64,000 nucleotides of DNA, taken from assembly GCA_946406115.1 (NCBI GenBank), contig OX291562.1, positions 10,384,001-10,448,000 on the forward strand, given 5' to 3'. The notes beneath the pieces were generated by a model. That model searched no databases, was not told the origin of the DNA, and saw only the letters and a list, made by a program, of their open reading frames with translations. Origin of the DNA: Apoda limacodes (lineage: Eukaryota; Arthropoda; Insecta; Lepidoptera; Limacodidae). A program made the translations under genes and the position numbers. Every line of letters begins with the position of its first letter. The first letter of the stretch is position 1. Positions 33,372 through 43,906 of the stretch are shown here, one piece after another.

Positions 33372-33468
33372 GATTTGATACAAAAATGTATGGAAGCTGG
33401 ACTTACCTCTCGAAACTCGTGAATGAACTTGATTACATTTTTCTCTCGAATTCCAGAGTACGAATCAA
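33372..33468. mobile_element. Remnant of the 163-bp MITE family
   Basis: The interior (ACTCTGGGATTTGATACAAAAATGTATGGAAG ... TTTTTCTCTCGAATTCCAGAGT) aligns with 13998-14090. The outer terminal repeats are not recognisable. Confidence 0.6.
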
Positions 33469-34675
33469 TGGCAGATGCAGAGGGAAGGCCATGGGCAGAC
33501 GGTAATGAATTCCGAGATTAAATAAAAAAACGTCAAAGGGAACTTAAAAATTGGGTTTTTGAAAGGAAATTTATGAGTGTGCAAAGCGCACAGGAATTTA
33601 TCAGAACTAAGAAGACCTGGTCAATACAAAAAGTTCTTACAAAATTATAATCAAAGTATTATTGAAATTGTATGAGTTTAATTTCTAAACCTTATGAGAA
33701 TTTGGTTGAATAAACGCTCAAGAAAAAAAATGTTTTTGGTAGTGATTAATTAATTTAGACCTTAAAGCTCAGATTTTAGTAAACATTTAACAATAGTATA
33801 GGGTTAAACTTTAGTAGTTAATTTACTATGTTTCTTTATTTATTCCTAATTAGTTATGGCTTTTGTTTAACTTATCACCAGATATAGTAAAATATAATGT
33901 CAAAAAAAAAACTTTTTATTGCCAAAAATAGTAAATGATCACCAAAGATTAAACTTAAATACAATACAAAAGTATAGTATAAGTATAGTATACAGTATAT
34001 ATATATATATATCCTGTATACTATAGTATATTATATATAGTATAGATATAGTAAAATTAATTACAAATGTATTCAACTAAGCTAAATCATTATAGTAAAG
34101 TCACAAAAGGAATTCGTATTATTAAAAATAAGTAAGTTCTTACCTACCAAATTTTATTTTTTATTTTAATTATTATACCTTTAAACTAAATTAAAAATAT
34201 TTTTGATTGAAACAGCTAACTTAAGTGTTAATACTTAAGGGGGTACCCCACGAGCTTCACATTAATTGCCTTATGGGCGTTGAGTCGAATCGATGTTGAA
34301 ATAATAAAAAATCTATCGCCACAAGGTTGATAGCTTAATGATTACACAACAAATTATATTTCGAATACAAGTAGGTAAATAGTTATGAATTCAATAGAAT
34401 ATAGGTATTTTTTTTTCAAACAAGCTTTCATTAGACCAAGAGTTCTTGTCAATATAAATCATACAAGCCCCAACTCGATGGGGTAGTGTCGTTTTGTTAC
34501 AGCCGTCCTATGGCCTTCTCTAGGCTTCATCATGAGACCTGCTTTATGACATCAATTATTTGCATTGTCATCCGATTTACTTACAAGATTTGATTACAGA
34601 CACATGTGAAACTAAATATAAGCTTGGAATAATAGAAAATATAGGTAGTTTTTTTTTAAGGAAAGTTTTTACATG
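33469..34675. other. AT-rich stretch with an AT palindrome at 33968-34030
   Basis: AGTATACAGTATATATATATATATATCCTGTATACTATAG is a near-palindrome likely to extrude or to vary in length. The remainder holds no recognised feature. Confidence 0.45.
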
Positions 34676-34821
34676 TATCTAAAATGAATACAGTAATTTT
34701 ATAACAAAATAATGTCTCAAGTTATTTCATTTTTTTCCAGTTTGAAACTTGCAATAGGACATTGGAATCGATTTTAAAAACGAGCAAAAACTGCACCATT
34801 GGGTATGGAGTAGCCTTAAGT
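34676..34821 (+). repeat. Dispersed repeat shared with 37437-37584
   Basis: Both copies end with TTTTAAAAACGAGCA and a GTAGCCTTAAG / GCAGCCTTAAG block after a T-rich TTTCCAG / TTTCTAG. The acceptor-like T-tract in each is part of the repeat, so it is not evidence for an exon. Confidence 0.55.
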
Positions 34822-34984
34822 AGTTTTTTTTATGTCCACTCTTGTACGATTAATTTCCACAGATTTTTACGACTGTTGAATAAGAACCACATATTGATTA
34901 ACAAATAACTATAGGTAGATACTTTTAAACATTTACATTAATTATGTTTTGAGTTAAGATAATTAATATCTATATAAATAAAAA

Positions 34985-35223
34985 AAAAACTAAAGAGTTG
35001 TTAGTTATTTTGTTTAAATGCACTAATCTCTGGGACTATCAATCGGATTTAAAAAAGTCTTTTTGCATTTGATGGCCCAATTCTTAAGGAAGGTTATAGG
35101 CTATTAAAAAAAATACGCTACGACTCTTAGGAGCCGAGAAAAAAGAAAAAAGCCAGACGAACCCTAAATGAAAACTGTCTGCAAAGAAAAGGGCAGTACA
35201 TATTTTGCCTTGTCAGCTGGTAT
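34985..35223 (-). mobile_element. rep-F copy
   Basis: Read on the minus strand it goes CCAGCTGACAAGGCAAAATATG, CTGCCC, TTTCTCGGCTCCTAAGAGTCG, ATAGCCTATAACCTTCC, GGGCCATCAAATGC and TTTAAACAAAATAACTAAC. This matches the order at 53196-53425 and 53597-53925. Confidence 0.65.
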
Positions 35224-35560
35224 ATTACGAAACATAATAATCTTTTTAGATAATTTTGAGGGGTTCTGTAACAAAAGGGGAAAAGAGAGAATTACTGCTA
35301 CCGCAGCGTTGTCTGTCTGTCCGTGTATGTTATAGGTATGTCTCTAGCCCGTAAACGGAATAAGTAATTGAGAAAGATATATAAAATTTAGTTAATTTAG
35401 ACTATGAAATGCTGTTAATGTAAGTTATAAATAAAACAAGTCCTATTTTTATGATGTACTCGAACTTGACCGTTTTTTAACTGTTACTAATTGAACTCTA
35501 ACTCATGTTTTTTAGAGTAGTTATTTTAACTATTACTAATCAATAAATTAAATTTAAAGT

Positions 35561-35910
35561 TAATAAAAAACCCCGACGCAGAAGAGAAGTTTTTAAAAGT
35601 AAACAAATAATATGTGTTTGTTGGTCGTCTAACTTTATTATATAAGTGTTTTGATCGAAGAGTCGTTGCAATGGAGGTTGCTAAAGAAATGTTTTCATTA
35701 TTATATTATATTATACATACATCAAAGTCTTATAGTTTATCATTACTAAGCTTTTTGATTTGTATTGTAATTTCATTTTAATTACTAAGCGCTCCCTGCG
35801 ACGACTTTTGTATCCAAGTACTGGCTACGTATAACAAAGAGGGCCAACAAACACATATTATTTGTTTACTTTTAAAATGTTTACTGTGTCGCGAGTTTTA
35901 ATTTTTGTTT
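35561..35910. mobile_element. Foldback element with a perfect 34-bp inverted repeat
   Basis: The segment 35591-35624 (TTTTAAAAGTAAACAAATAA...) is the exact reverse complement of 35844-35877. Weaker pairing extends outward to 35561/35910 and inward for about 50 bases on each side, giving arms near 110 bp around a spacer of about 120 bp. The left outer edge (ACCCCGACGCA) is the reverse of the rep-I terminus (TGCGTCGGGGGTTAA at 36539), linking it to that family. Confidence 0.7.
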
Positions 35911-36434
35911 CAGACTTTTTTACAATTAACAAATGATTTTCTTAGTACAATAATAAATATGGCCAAGGATGATTGTGACAGTATTGTGACCGAACGTTAA
36001 CAATATTGTGACAGTATAAGAATCCTTTCTAACCTATTAAAAGAAAAATAAAATACCAGATTGCATAAAATTTTTTGTACTTTAATTGTTACACATGATA
36101 TTATTTTGAACGTACTTTTTACAAGAATGTATGTTCAGTGCTAGAGTTCAATTTGACATCTGCTGTTAGTTGCTGAGGAGTTGGATATCTTGCAGACTAC
36201 TTGATGCTGCATCATCAGCTCAAGGTTGTCATGTCTTGGAAATACCAATGAAGTAACAGTCCACCAAAATTAATATTAATAGGACAAGTAAAATTTGGGG
36301 AAGAACCTTTAGTCAAGTAGGAAATAAGCTATTGGGCTCCAAACTCCTCGGCGGATCTTCAGTAATCATCGCTGAAAACCATCTCGATGACATTAGCTAT
36401 CAAACAAAAAAAAAACCATCAAAATTCGGGGGTT
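35911..36434. other. Unassigned, possibly the body of rep-I
   Basis: The balanced part at 36140-36400 may belong to the same element as the rep-I end at 36435, but no second copy of this part is present to prove it. Confidence 0.35.
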
Positions 36435-36556
36435 AAGAAAAACCACATCCAAATCGGTTCACCCATTTAAGAGCTACGGTGCCACAGACAGACACCTACA
36501 CACACATACCGGTCAAACTTATATATATAACATCTTTTGCGTCGGGGGTTAACAAT
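36435..36556 (+). mobile_element. rep-I copy 1
   Basis: It contains CCAAATCGGTTCACCCATTT, GAGCTACGGTGCCACAGACAG, a CA-rich stretch, CGGTCAAACTTAT and TGCGTCGGGGGTTAA. A second copy follows about 240 bp later in the same orientation. Confidence 0.7.
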
Positions 36557-36792
36557 ACCATATCCAGACTGCAATCAGACCAAGAATTCCATAATCTTGT
36601 ATAGTTATGTACCTTACACGGGTGTTTCAAAATTTAGGTCACACATACAGTAAATTAAATACTTAATGTGCGTCTAAGAACCCTACCGCAGCTAAAAAAA
36701 GAGCTGATAACCTTGAACCTAAAACCTAAACCTATTTTGATAAACATGTTTTAGAACCACCTCTAGAAAACCTGCTTATAAATAAAAAAAAA

Positions 36793-36936
36793 CGCATCCA
36801 AATCGATCTACCCATTCAAAAGCTACGGTGCCACAGACCGATACATAGCCACACAGACACACACACTCACACTCACACACACACACATAGCGGTCAAACT
36901 TATAACACCCCTCGTTTTCTGTCGGGGATTAAAAAG
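36793..36936 (+). mobile_element. rep-I copy 2 with (CA)n expansion
   Basis: It has the same blocks as copy 1 (CCAAATCGATCTACCCATTC, AAGCTACGGTGCCACAGAC, CGGTCAAACTTATAACACCCCTCG, GTCGGGGATTAAAAA), with a longer CA/CACT microsatellite in the middle. Confidence 0.7.
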
Positions 36937-37436
36937 GATATTCGAATATAAAATATATATTCTAAAGGTAAATAAAGACTGTAAAAAGCTGTTGACGTAA
37001 GTTATAAATAAAACAAGTCATAAAAGGAATAAGAAATGGGTACCTAAGGCAAAAGGTCACATGGCAGATAATTTACTGCCTCAAGTTTTCGTAGAGGTTT
37101 CACTACCAAATCAACTGTAACTTAGGGTTGCCATACATCTCGGTACACCGGGACATGTCTTATGTTTAAAACTTAAGTCTCTGTGGTCACGGGGGAATTA
37201 TAAAAACTCCCCGTTTTAATGTTCCGGTAGATATAAATAGTGTTCATTTTTCTATCTCTCTAACAAAGCTTAACGTAAAAAGTGGAAATTAAGTATCTAC
37301 AATTATATCAAATAAGATATAGAATTTCTATTACATTAAATCTCTAGCTTAATCGTAACTTACCGTTTTACGAGATAAATTATGTTCCTGCTAAAAGTTA
37401 ATAAGGAGTTATGGATTAAAAATGCGATTTTTTAAT
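36937..37436. other. Unassigned
   Basis: A balanced patch at 37120-37220 contains TTGCCATACATCTCGGTACACCGGGACATG. A weak inverted echo lies near 37756-37790 (AATGTCCCGTTCGGTAC ... TATGGCAACAC), which may be the two ends of an old element. Confidence 0.3.
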
Positions 37437-37584
37437 AGATATATTAAAAAAATACAGTAAGTTTCTAGTTAAATAATGTGTAAAAATATTTTTTTTGTTT
37501 CTAGTCTGGAATTTAAAATAGGCCAGAGGAATCAGTTTTAAAAACGAGCATAAAACTTTATATTTGACTAGGGCGCAGCCTTAA
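37437..37584 (+). repeat. Dispersed repeat shared with 34676-34821
   Basis: Same orientation and block order as the other copy, with moderate divergence. Confidence 0.55.
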
Positions 37585-38588
37585 GACAAAGAGCATATAG
37601 CAGTAGTATATATATAGTAAATATGTTTCGATGTACATCATTTCACGTCGAGTGTCTAGGTAGGCAATTAATAATGCTTGACTTATGAAAAAGTCTACTT
37701 GTTTAGCTTAAAATGTTTTATTTTCTTTGAAACAATGAAGAGTTCTTGAAAAATGTCCCGTTCGGTACTTAAACTATTATGGCAACACTACTTTAGCTAG
37801 ACAAAAAGTTCGTGACTGAGAGCTGGCTGACAAGATTTTCTAAGTAATGGTATAACATTACTGAACTCTAAGTAAACATTCTTGGCAAAACACGCTATTT
37901 AGTTAATTCTTCTTCCAAATTGCGCCTTTTGTCAGTAATGTTCCTCCTAATTTACAACTAAGCCATAGAATAGGTAACTGCTTCACATAATTACACTTTT
38001 TTGCTTCCTTATAGTATTCTTTCCGTATATTTTGTTAGTCTTTAGTTGTTACGGAGTATTTTGTGCTCAAGTTCATAGAAAAATAACGTGTGTAAAATCT
38101 ACAAAAAGAAGCGGATGTACCTGATTCTTACGAAAGATACTTGGCTTTAAAATTTTGATTTCCTCGATTTCTAAGTTTAAATTTGTACTATCCTTATTAA
38201 AATGTATCTAAAAAATAGAAATCTCTAACTACATTTAAATTTGTACATTTTAAAGTAATTTAGTCTTGTCTTACACTAATGCTGATCTAAAGTTGTTGTT
38301 TTTATAAATAATATGGAATTATTTAATTCATAAAACAAAAATAAACATTATTAAAACCCGATAAAACAAGTTAAAAAAAACATATTAAAATCATCAGACG
38401 ATACTAAGAACTCTTGTAATATATAATGAGAATTAAAAATCAAAAATTTGCTAGACTTTTTTTGTAATCTGGTAAATAATTGGGGAACAGTTTACTTATT
38501 ACAATGCGCATTAAGTCGTTTTAACAATTCTCAGTCAAAACCTCAAAATATGCCCTAATACCACGTGTCTTATTTTGTTACTATATAA
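37585..38588. other. AT-rich stretch, nothing recognised
   Basis: No features could be supported. Confidence 0.4.
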
Positions 38589-38815
38589 ACTTATATTATA
38601 AATGCGAAAGTTTGGATGGATCGCTATTTGTTACTCAATCTCGACAGAATGGCTAAACGGATCTGGATCAAATTTGGCACAGAGATAGATTATTAATCTG
38701 GAGTAGCACAAAAGCTACTTTTATCCCGGAATTTTTAAAATTTCCCGTGGAAATAGCCGACTTCCTCTTGAAACAACAGCTATAGCAAACTTCTTTAATA
38801 AAAATTATAATAGTA
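38589..38815 (-). mobile_element. rep-D copy
   Basis: The plus-strand order ATTATAAATGCGAAAGTTTGG, TTACTCAATC, ATCCCGGAATTTTTAAAATTTCCC, AACAGCTATAGCAAACTTC is the reverse of rep-D. It closely resembles 1409-1698. The 5' end is lost and is replaced by TATA repeats. Confidence 0.7.
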
Positions 38816-39457
38816 TATATATATATATATAAATATATTATCGTGTAATAGATATATTATAATATAATAGAAATTTTAATAACTGAATTCACTTTTGGTG
38901 ATCGCATGCAATTTTCAGCTACCAAATTGCGGAACTGCAAATTGCTAGCTATCCGGGGGCAATTCTGGCAGGATGCGTTTATTTTGCGGATTCGGTAATT
39001 GATAAAAAAAAACATAAAAATCACCATCCATCACCATAATTTTATTTTTTTTGCATCGAATCAAAGATCCAACCGTTCCTACAGATTTTTTTGTCACTCT
39101 TTGAAATAAAGAAAAAACAATTAATTTATATTCTAGTTATGACAAATGCTGTGACAAAAAGTAACTTACTCTACGAGTAATATACTAAACTTGTATGACT
39201 TGTTTTTATTTAGTTTTTTTACTGAATTGTTTTATTTTAATAAAAAGCCATTCATTTATAAAGCGCATAACTATTAATACAATAATCGATGATTAAAACT
39301 ATAAAAATACGAAGAATATGTATTCAAGTATGAAAGTAATTTATAAGGTAATTTTATTTCGTATAATTTTGCTTCAGTGTGTGTGCGTGTGTGTGTTCGG
39401 TAAATAAATGATAAATTTAATAGGATACCGATACCTAAGTAAAATACTAAACAGCTC
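38816..39457. other. AT-rich stretch with TA and GT microsatellites
   Basis: (TA)n lies near 38815-38835 and (GT)n near 39378-39395. A balanced patch at 38890-39000 shows no open frame of note. Confidence 0.4.
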
Positions 39458-39800
39458 CTAGTGACTTATAAAGTCCTAGTAAATTAATATTACAAAAACA
39501 AAATTTTAATGGAATTACGTAATACAATTTAAATATTTATACATAGAAAAAATAATCTTTCTTTGTTTGTGACTCCCTGAAGGTTAAATTAAGTCTTTAA
39601 AGAAAATATATTATACATGCCATATGGCTATATCACCACCTTAAATAAATTCTTTCTTAGCAAAGATGCTGTCAAAAGAATAACCTCGAGCCAGGACTTG
39701 AAGCTGCAACCATAACATTACGTGTAAGTGTTCTCTCTATACCATTGAGCTATTGAGGCAAAAGTCTGGCTGATGAAAATCCCAACTACATCTTTGCTCT
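39458..39800 (-). mobile_element. SINE-H copy
   Basis: The tail (AATAATCTTTCTTTGTTTGTGACTCCCTGA, AGAAAATATATTATACATGCCATAT) and the tRNA-like head (AACCTCGAGCCAGGACTTGAAGCTGCAACC, ACCATTGAGCTATTGAGG) match 5525-5830. The head carries an insertion in the D-arm region. Confidence 0.7.
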
Positions 39801-40389
39801 AGAAATACGCGCGTTACGAACATCACATACAACTCCTAGTGACTTATCATAAACCTTTGTTATGAAAGTAAAATAATACTTACAGTCAATGTAACTTTGT
39901 TACCTTATCATCAGACTTAATGCCGAAAATTATACATTCAATGTTACTTTTTTTACCTAAACAACATTACATTTGATATTTATATATATAGTTGAATCCA
40001 AATATCTGAATATTTTGTAAAGAAGCGAACGTGCATTCGAATAAAGCTTTAATAATAAATTTAAATAAACTTCTTCAAAGATGACTTTTACGACTTGGCC
40101 GTAAATTATATTAACACATATATTATTCTTTACATTCAAATGTCTAATTAGGTGAGAAATAAAACTTTGTTAATATTACAATTCCTATTCAGATACGGAC
40201 GCGTGATATTGAACCAGCCACGTGTAACAACGAGGTAGCTAAATATGCATACGATGTCATCACTTGTGTTTGCCAACGATTAATAACCGACCAAATTTAA
40301 ATGCCACATGGTATAGAGTGTCAACTGTTTCCGAGGGTGTTGCCAATTTTTCGGCAAGTTTTAATAATACCTCCAAACATATTCCTGGA
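39801..40389. other. AT-rich stretch, nothing recognised
   Basis: A balanced part at 40190-40380 has an 80-codon open frame without splice or start support; it is not called. Confidence 0.35.
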
Positions 40390-40580
40390 TTTTACACAAA
40401 GCGCCGTCTGGTGTCTGGTTCTAAACTAAGCAAGCTAGCTTGGATGCGACACAATACTCATAATATCCAAAAAATACATATTATACTTACAAAACATCCA
40501 GACTGAAAAAAACACGACTATTCATCAATAAGTGTTTGTCCCGTGCAGGGATCGAACTCACCACACCCCTCGAATCGGAA
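40390..40580 (-). mobile_element. SINE-G copy
   Basis: The minus-strand head retains GAGTTCGATCCCTGCACGGGACAAACACTT. The 3' part has AAGCTAGCTTGCTTAGTTTAGAACCAGACACCAGACGGCGCTTTGTG. It is more complete than the copy at 21750. Confidence 0.7.
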
Positions 40581-40742
40581 AAGGCAACACTCTTGCAATA
40601 AGAAAATATATAAAGAATATATTTATAAATACTGAACGGAATAGCGTCAAATTATTCAATAAATACCTGGTAATGAATTCAATATAAATTACTGAATAAA
40701 ATCTTGTTGGTCATGCCTAGCGATGTTAATTTTAACACCGGC

Positions 40743-41043
40743 TAAAACAAAAATCTACGTCTGTCTGAAGACGCTGTTGGCCAGGTCTTTACGAAGTAAT
40801 TATATATATGTCTATAAACTACGTACATACATCCGAAAACAAAAGCTAAATCCAATTGAAGACGCCGTCAGCCCGGTTCTTACGAATATATATGTATATG
40901 ATTTAGTATATGAACTACATACATACATACATACATATGTACATCCGAAAACATAAAGCTACGTTCAAACGCTGTTGGACTGCTCATTACGAAATTATAT
41001 ATATGTCAATAGCCAACAATTTACATACATGCATCCAAAAACA
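40743..41043. repeat. ~105-bp tandem repeat, three units
   Basis: Each unit carries GACGCTGTTGGCCAGGTCTTTACGAA (or a variant), a TTATATATATGTCTATA block, ACTACATACATACATCC and GAAAACAAAAGCTA. Units begin near 40743, 40850 and 40953 and show 10-20 percent divergence. A CATA microsatellite has expanded in the second unit. It is non-coding, although a 77-codon frame runs across it. Confidence 0.75.
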
Positions 41044-41512
41044 ATGATAATTCTGTAAACATTGCTAAAGAGTTATTGATAAAACATCTTACTATAATTT
41101 TCTTTATTACTTCTATGGCCAGCCGCTGATCCCTTTCCTATTAAACACGGCTTTTTTACTGAATGTAGAGCGGCTGCCTAAAATGTGTATTGGCAACACA
41201 GGTAAAAATATTTTTGTTTCATCGGGTTACTGAGCTCTTATGCTTCGCTAAACGTGACTATTGTGTTTACTAGTCAGCTAACTAAGGTCAGACGGTGACA
41301 TTCATTGAGTTTTTAACACCACGTCTGTGTGACGCACGTGCAGAGAAAAATACAGGCACAAAAATTACAATAGAGTCTATACTTGCTTATATACCTACTT
41401 TTGATTTAATTTTATACAATATGACAGGTAGCTTATTATTTATATCTTAAGTGTTAATTCTGTAGTAAGATAAGTTTGATGAGTTTGTGAAAATATAAGC
41501 ATATAGGGGTAA
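41044..41512. other. Unassigned
   Basis: The moderately balanced part at 41115-41345 shows no convincing frame or splice pair. Confidence 0.35.
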
Positions 41513-41903
41513 AATCAGTCAATTGCGAGTCGGACTCGTACCGCCATTTACGTAATTTACGACCACAAACAAAAACTGTGCACCTAAGCGGTCACCCATC
41601 CAATGACTGACCAGGCCCGACGTTGATTAACTTCGAATATAGTTTCCAGTATGTGTTACAGTTTCTCTGAATAATCGCTAGATGGCGCTGATACGTTTAT
41701 TTATGATAGTAATGGCTCGGGCTCTTACGTTTTTTTTTTGTTATACTTTAGAGCTCACACTTTAATCACGGAAATTTTGTAGCTTGGATGTATTAGTGTT
41801 TTAACGTGTTTCTTGTATGGGAATCATGCTAAAATTTTTACTTTCTACTTACAGGTATTCTGTAAAAATCCGTTGACACCCTTTGGGAACGAAACCCTAT
41901 ACA
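41513..41903 (+). mobile_element. rep-B with an internal antisense 5S rRNA-derived segment
   Basis: The head (CAATTGCGAGTCGGACTCGTACC) and the tail (GTTGACACCCTTTGGGAACGAAACCCTA) are those of rep-B. Between them, at 41585-41636, the minus strand reads CGAAGTTAATCAACGTCGGG, CCTGGTCAGTCATTGGATGG and GTGACCGCTTAGG. This matches the 5S rRNA internal control region (box A AGTTAAGCAACGTCGG, box C TTGGATGGGTGACCG). The element is therefore a composite, about 390 bp long. Confidence 0.75.
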
Positions 41904-41997
41904 AACGAGTCTATTGCGCACACTCAATATAAATTTCTAACTAAAACAAAAATGCAATAACTTTAATTACTTTTTCTAAGAAACTAAAGTTTTCTTG

Positions 41998-42122
41998 ATA
42001 CCACTAAGGTGGCAAACAAGCACACGGTCTGCCTGATGGTAAGCGGTCACCGTGGCATATGGACGCTTGTAACACGAGGGGTATCACTCGCGCGTTGCCG
42101 ACCCTTGAAAACTTCAATAACT
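41998..42122 (-). mobile_element. LINE-A 3' fragment
   Basis: The plus strand shows TACCACTAAGGTGGCAAACAAG, CTGATGGTAAGCGGTCACCG, ATGGACGCTTGTAACAC and ATCACTCGCGCGTTGCCGACCC, the reverse of the LINE-A 3' end. The fragment is 125 bp, 5'-truncated. Confidence 0.8.
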
Positions 42123-42142
42123 TCAGGTTGCGTTATATAATA

Positions 42143-42478
42143 AAAAACCAGCCGAGTGCAAGTTGGACTGAGGGTTCGGTGCCACCACACAATGCACGCG
42201 CCCGACTCGCTCTTGATCGATTTTTATAATTTGTCGTTTAACTATAGTATAGTATATATTTTACCGTTTTAAAAACCACGAAAAACATCTTTCTTGTGAA
42301 GATCCCTTTTAAATTTTGCATTTTTTATTATTTATTAGTAGGAATCTGCCATAATATTAATAACACATACGCCTCTACAATGAGTGAGTTAATTTAAGGT
42401 CGGGCAGGCAGACAAACAAAAAAAATAGCGTAGGCAGGCTTAGGAATAGGGTTTCGTTAGTTCGGAAACCTAAAAACT
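42143..42478 (+). mobile_element. rep-B, diverged copy
   Basis: The head AACCAGCCGAGTGCAAGTTGGACT and the tail AATAGGGTTTCGTTAGTTCGGAAACCTAAAAAC are recognisable. The body is heavily changed and contains an extra CACCACACAATGCACGCGCCCGACTCGC block that repeats part of the head. Confidence 0.6.
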
Positions 42479-42741
42479 ATTTATTTACAAAAATACTACT
42501 GTCTTTCTAATTTATCCGGTAATATTTGGGAAATTAAAGATCTACTATCATTTCAGCAGTCATTCAGTAGTTCGGGAAAGAACTTATAAAGTGTAATTTG
42601 TATTTTTCTTTGTAGTGAAATAGCATGGCATTTAAAATAACTATTAGTTTGTGCTTCCGTATCAAAGTTTTCGAAGTGAAAACTTCTTTAGCGGCATTGT
42701 GCACTTTTTTTGTGATGGATAAAAAATGTTAAACTCGCGTC

Positions 42742-42755
42742 AGGTCACGTGACCT
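42742..42755. promoter_or_regulatory. Perfect palindrome AGGTCACGTGACCT
   Basis: This 14-bp perfect palindrome contains GTCACGTGAC, the extended E-box bound by MiT/TFE and USF-type bHLH-zip factors. It is also two AGGTCA nuclear-receptor half-sites, inverted and two bases apart. It lies outside recognised repeats in a slightly GC-richer stretch (42720-42810). Function is unproven. Confidence 0.3.
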
Positions 42756-43172
42756 AATCGAAAATTCGTAAGACGTATTCCCCTCTCTTTCTATCGTGCG
42801 GCGTACAATGTATGCCTGCGCCTGCTGTTTTTTTTTTTTAGTATATGGCGATTATGAGTAGTACAGGGAGGTTGGATATGGGATTTTGATTCTATGACAG
42901 ATTGAGCTGTCAAATATACAACGTCAAAAAAGTAAATAAAAAAACATTATTATTTATAATAAATAAATATGTATACGAAGTGATGGGAAGTAAATAGCTA
43001 GTATATTTTCACTCCTGCCGGCACTCCAGAGTGCAACCTGTTTTTTTTCTTCCTAGTGTAGGTAATTGTCTGATCTTTAGGCAGACGTACTCTAGAATAT
43101 CCTGGTTTAAACGAAAAAGTAAGTATCAGTCAACTTCCATCATCGCCGTTGTAAGCGAGTTAATCTATTTTT
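42756..43172. other. Unassigned
   Basis: A poly-T run is at 42829-42839, with no features otherwise. Confidence 0.35.
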
Positions 43173-43464
43173 TTGAATAAAATGCAAGTTTTTAATGAAT
43201 TGATAGTCTTGACAAGTTTATTTTTAGACCCAAACGGTATACCTACGGATAAAGTTAAAGAAACGAAGTCGGTTGAACCTAACCTAATTGCCGAAGCTGC
43301 CTGTGACTGCCATGTGCTACACAGAATGAAAGCTAAACCAAGACTTAAGTTTACTGTCGCACGATGAAAGCTTTCTGGAGACGATAAAACGTGCAAAGTC
43401 TGAAGAAAAGCACGAATTAAGTAGTCATCGAACCCTGTATGGAGATCTTAATATGTACGTAAAA
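43173..43464 (+). pseudogene. Frameshifted coding remnant of unknown family
   Basis: An open frame from 43173 reads LDPNGIPTDKVKETK, then IAEAACDCHVLHRMKAKPRL, and stops at 43365. A one-base shift near 43350 continues in another frame as LLSHDESFLETIKRAKSEEK and RTLYGDLNMYVKL before a stop at about 43467. Both halves have protein-like composition (charged helices, few rare residues) and join with a single-base insertion, which suggests a formerly continuous coding sequence of roughly 80-100 codons. An acceptor-like TTTATTTTTAG ends at 43230. It is not similar to LINE-A or LINE-R. It could be a processed pseudogene, an old exon, or part of an unrecognised element. Confidence 0.45.
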
Positions 43465-43554
43465 CTATAAACGTTTTCGGTTTATATGTTAACGGACACC
43501 GGTTTTCGGTAAATCATCCCCAAAAAAAATTTATAAAAGCCATTTCTTACAAAG

Positions 43555-43620
43555 TAGAGGTAAGGTCACCTATCCAATGACTGACTTCGCTCGACATAAC
43601 TTAACTTAGTAGTTCTTTTC
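43555..43620 (-). repeat. 5S rRNA-derived fragment, diverged
   Basis: The plus strand reads AGGTCACCTATCCAATGACTG, then ACATAACTTAACTTAGTAG, the same order as the 5S-derived segments at 41585 and 47096. Decay is strong. Confidence 0.5.
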
Positions 43621-43906
43621 CAATAGACACACCCAACTAAGTTAGGAGTTTGAATAGATATTTTCTCCAGTTTTTTCTTCGCAATGGTCTCCTCAACAGT
43701 AGGTACTTGTTAAATTATGTGTCTCATCAAATTCAATGACGTAATTTGTCTGTCCATGCATAATGAACTGTGATTTCACTAACGACACTCCTACGAGTTG
43801 TAGCTCGTTCTCTGAGTTATCCGTATCATTCTGACTGTCGTTTTCACGAAGATCTGTCTACTTATGCAAATACATTTCAGTTAAGTTTCTTTTGTTATGT
43901 TGAAGT

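Noticed and set aside
34720..34760. Acceptor-like TTTTTTTCCAG followed by a possible exon
   Set aside because: The same tract and downstream sequence occur at 37490-37584, so it is part of a dispersed repeat.
36862..36888. CRISPR-like or regulatory array
   Set aside because: It is a CA/CACT microsatellite inside a rep-I copy. No spacer-repeat structure exists anywhere in the window.
41585..41636. Functional 5S rRNA gene
   Set aside because: Only about 50 bases of the internal region are present, the gene ends are missing, and it is embedded in a repeat element.
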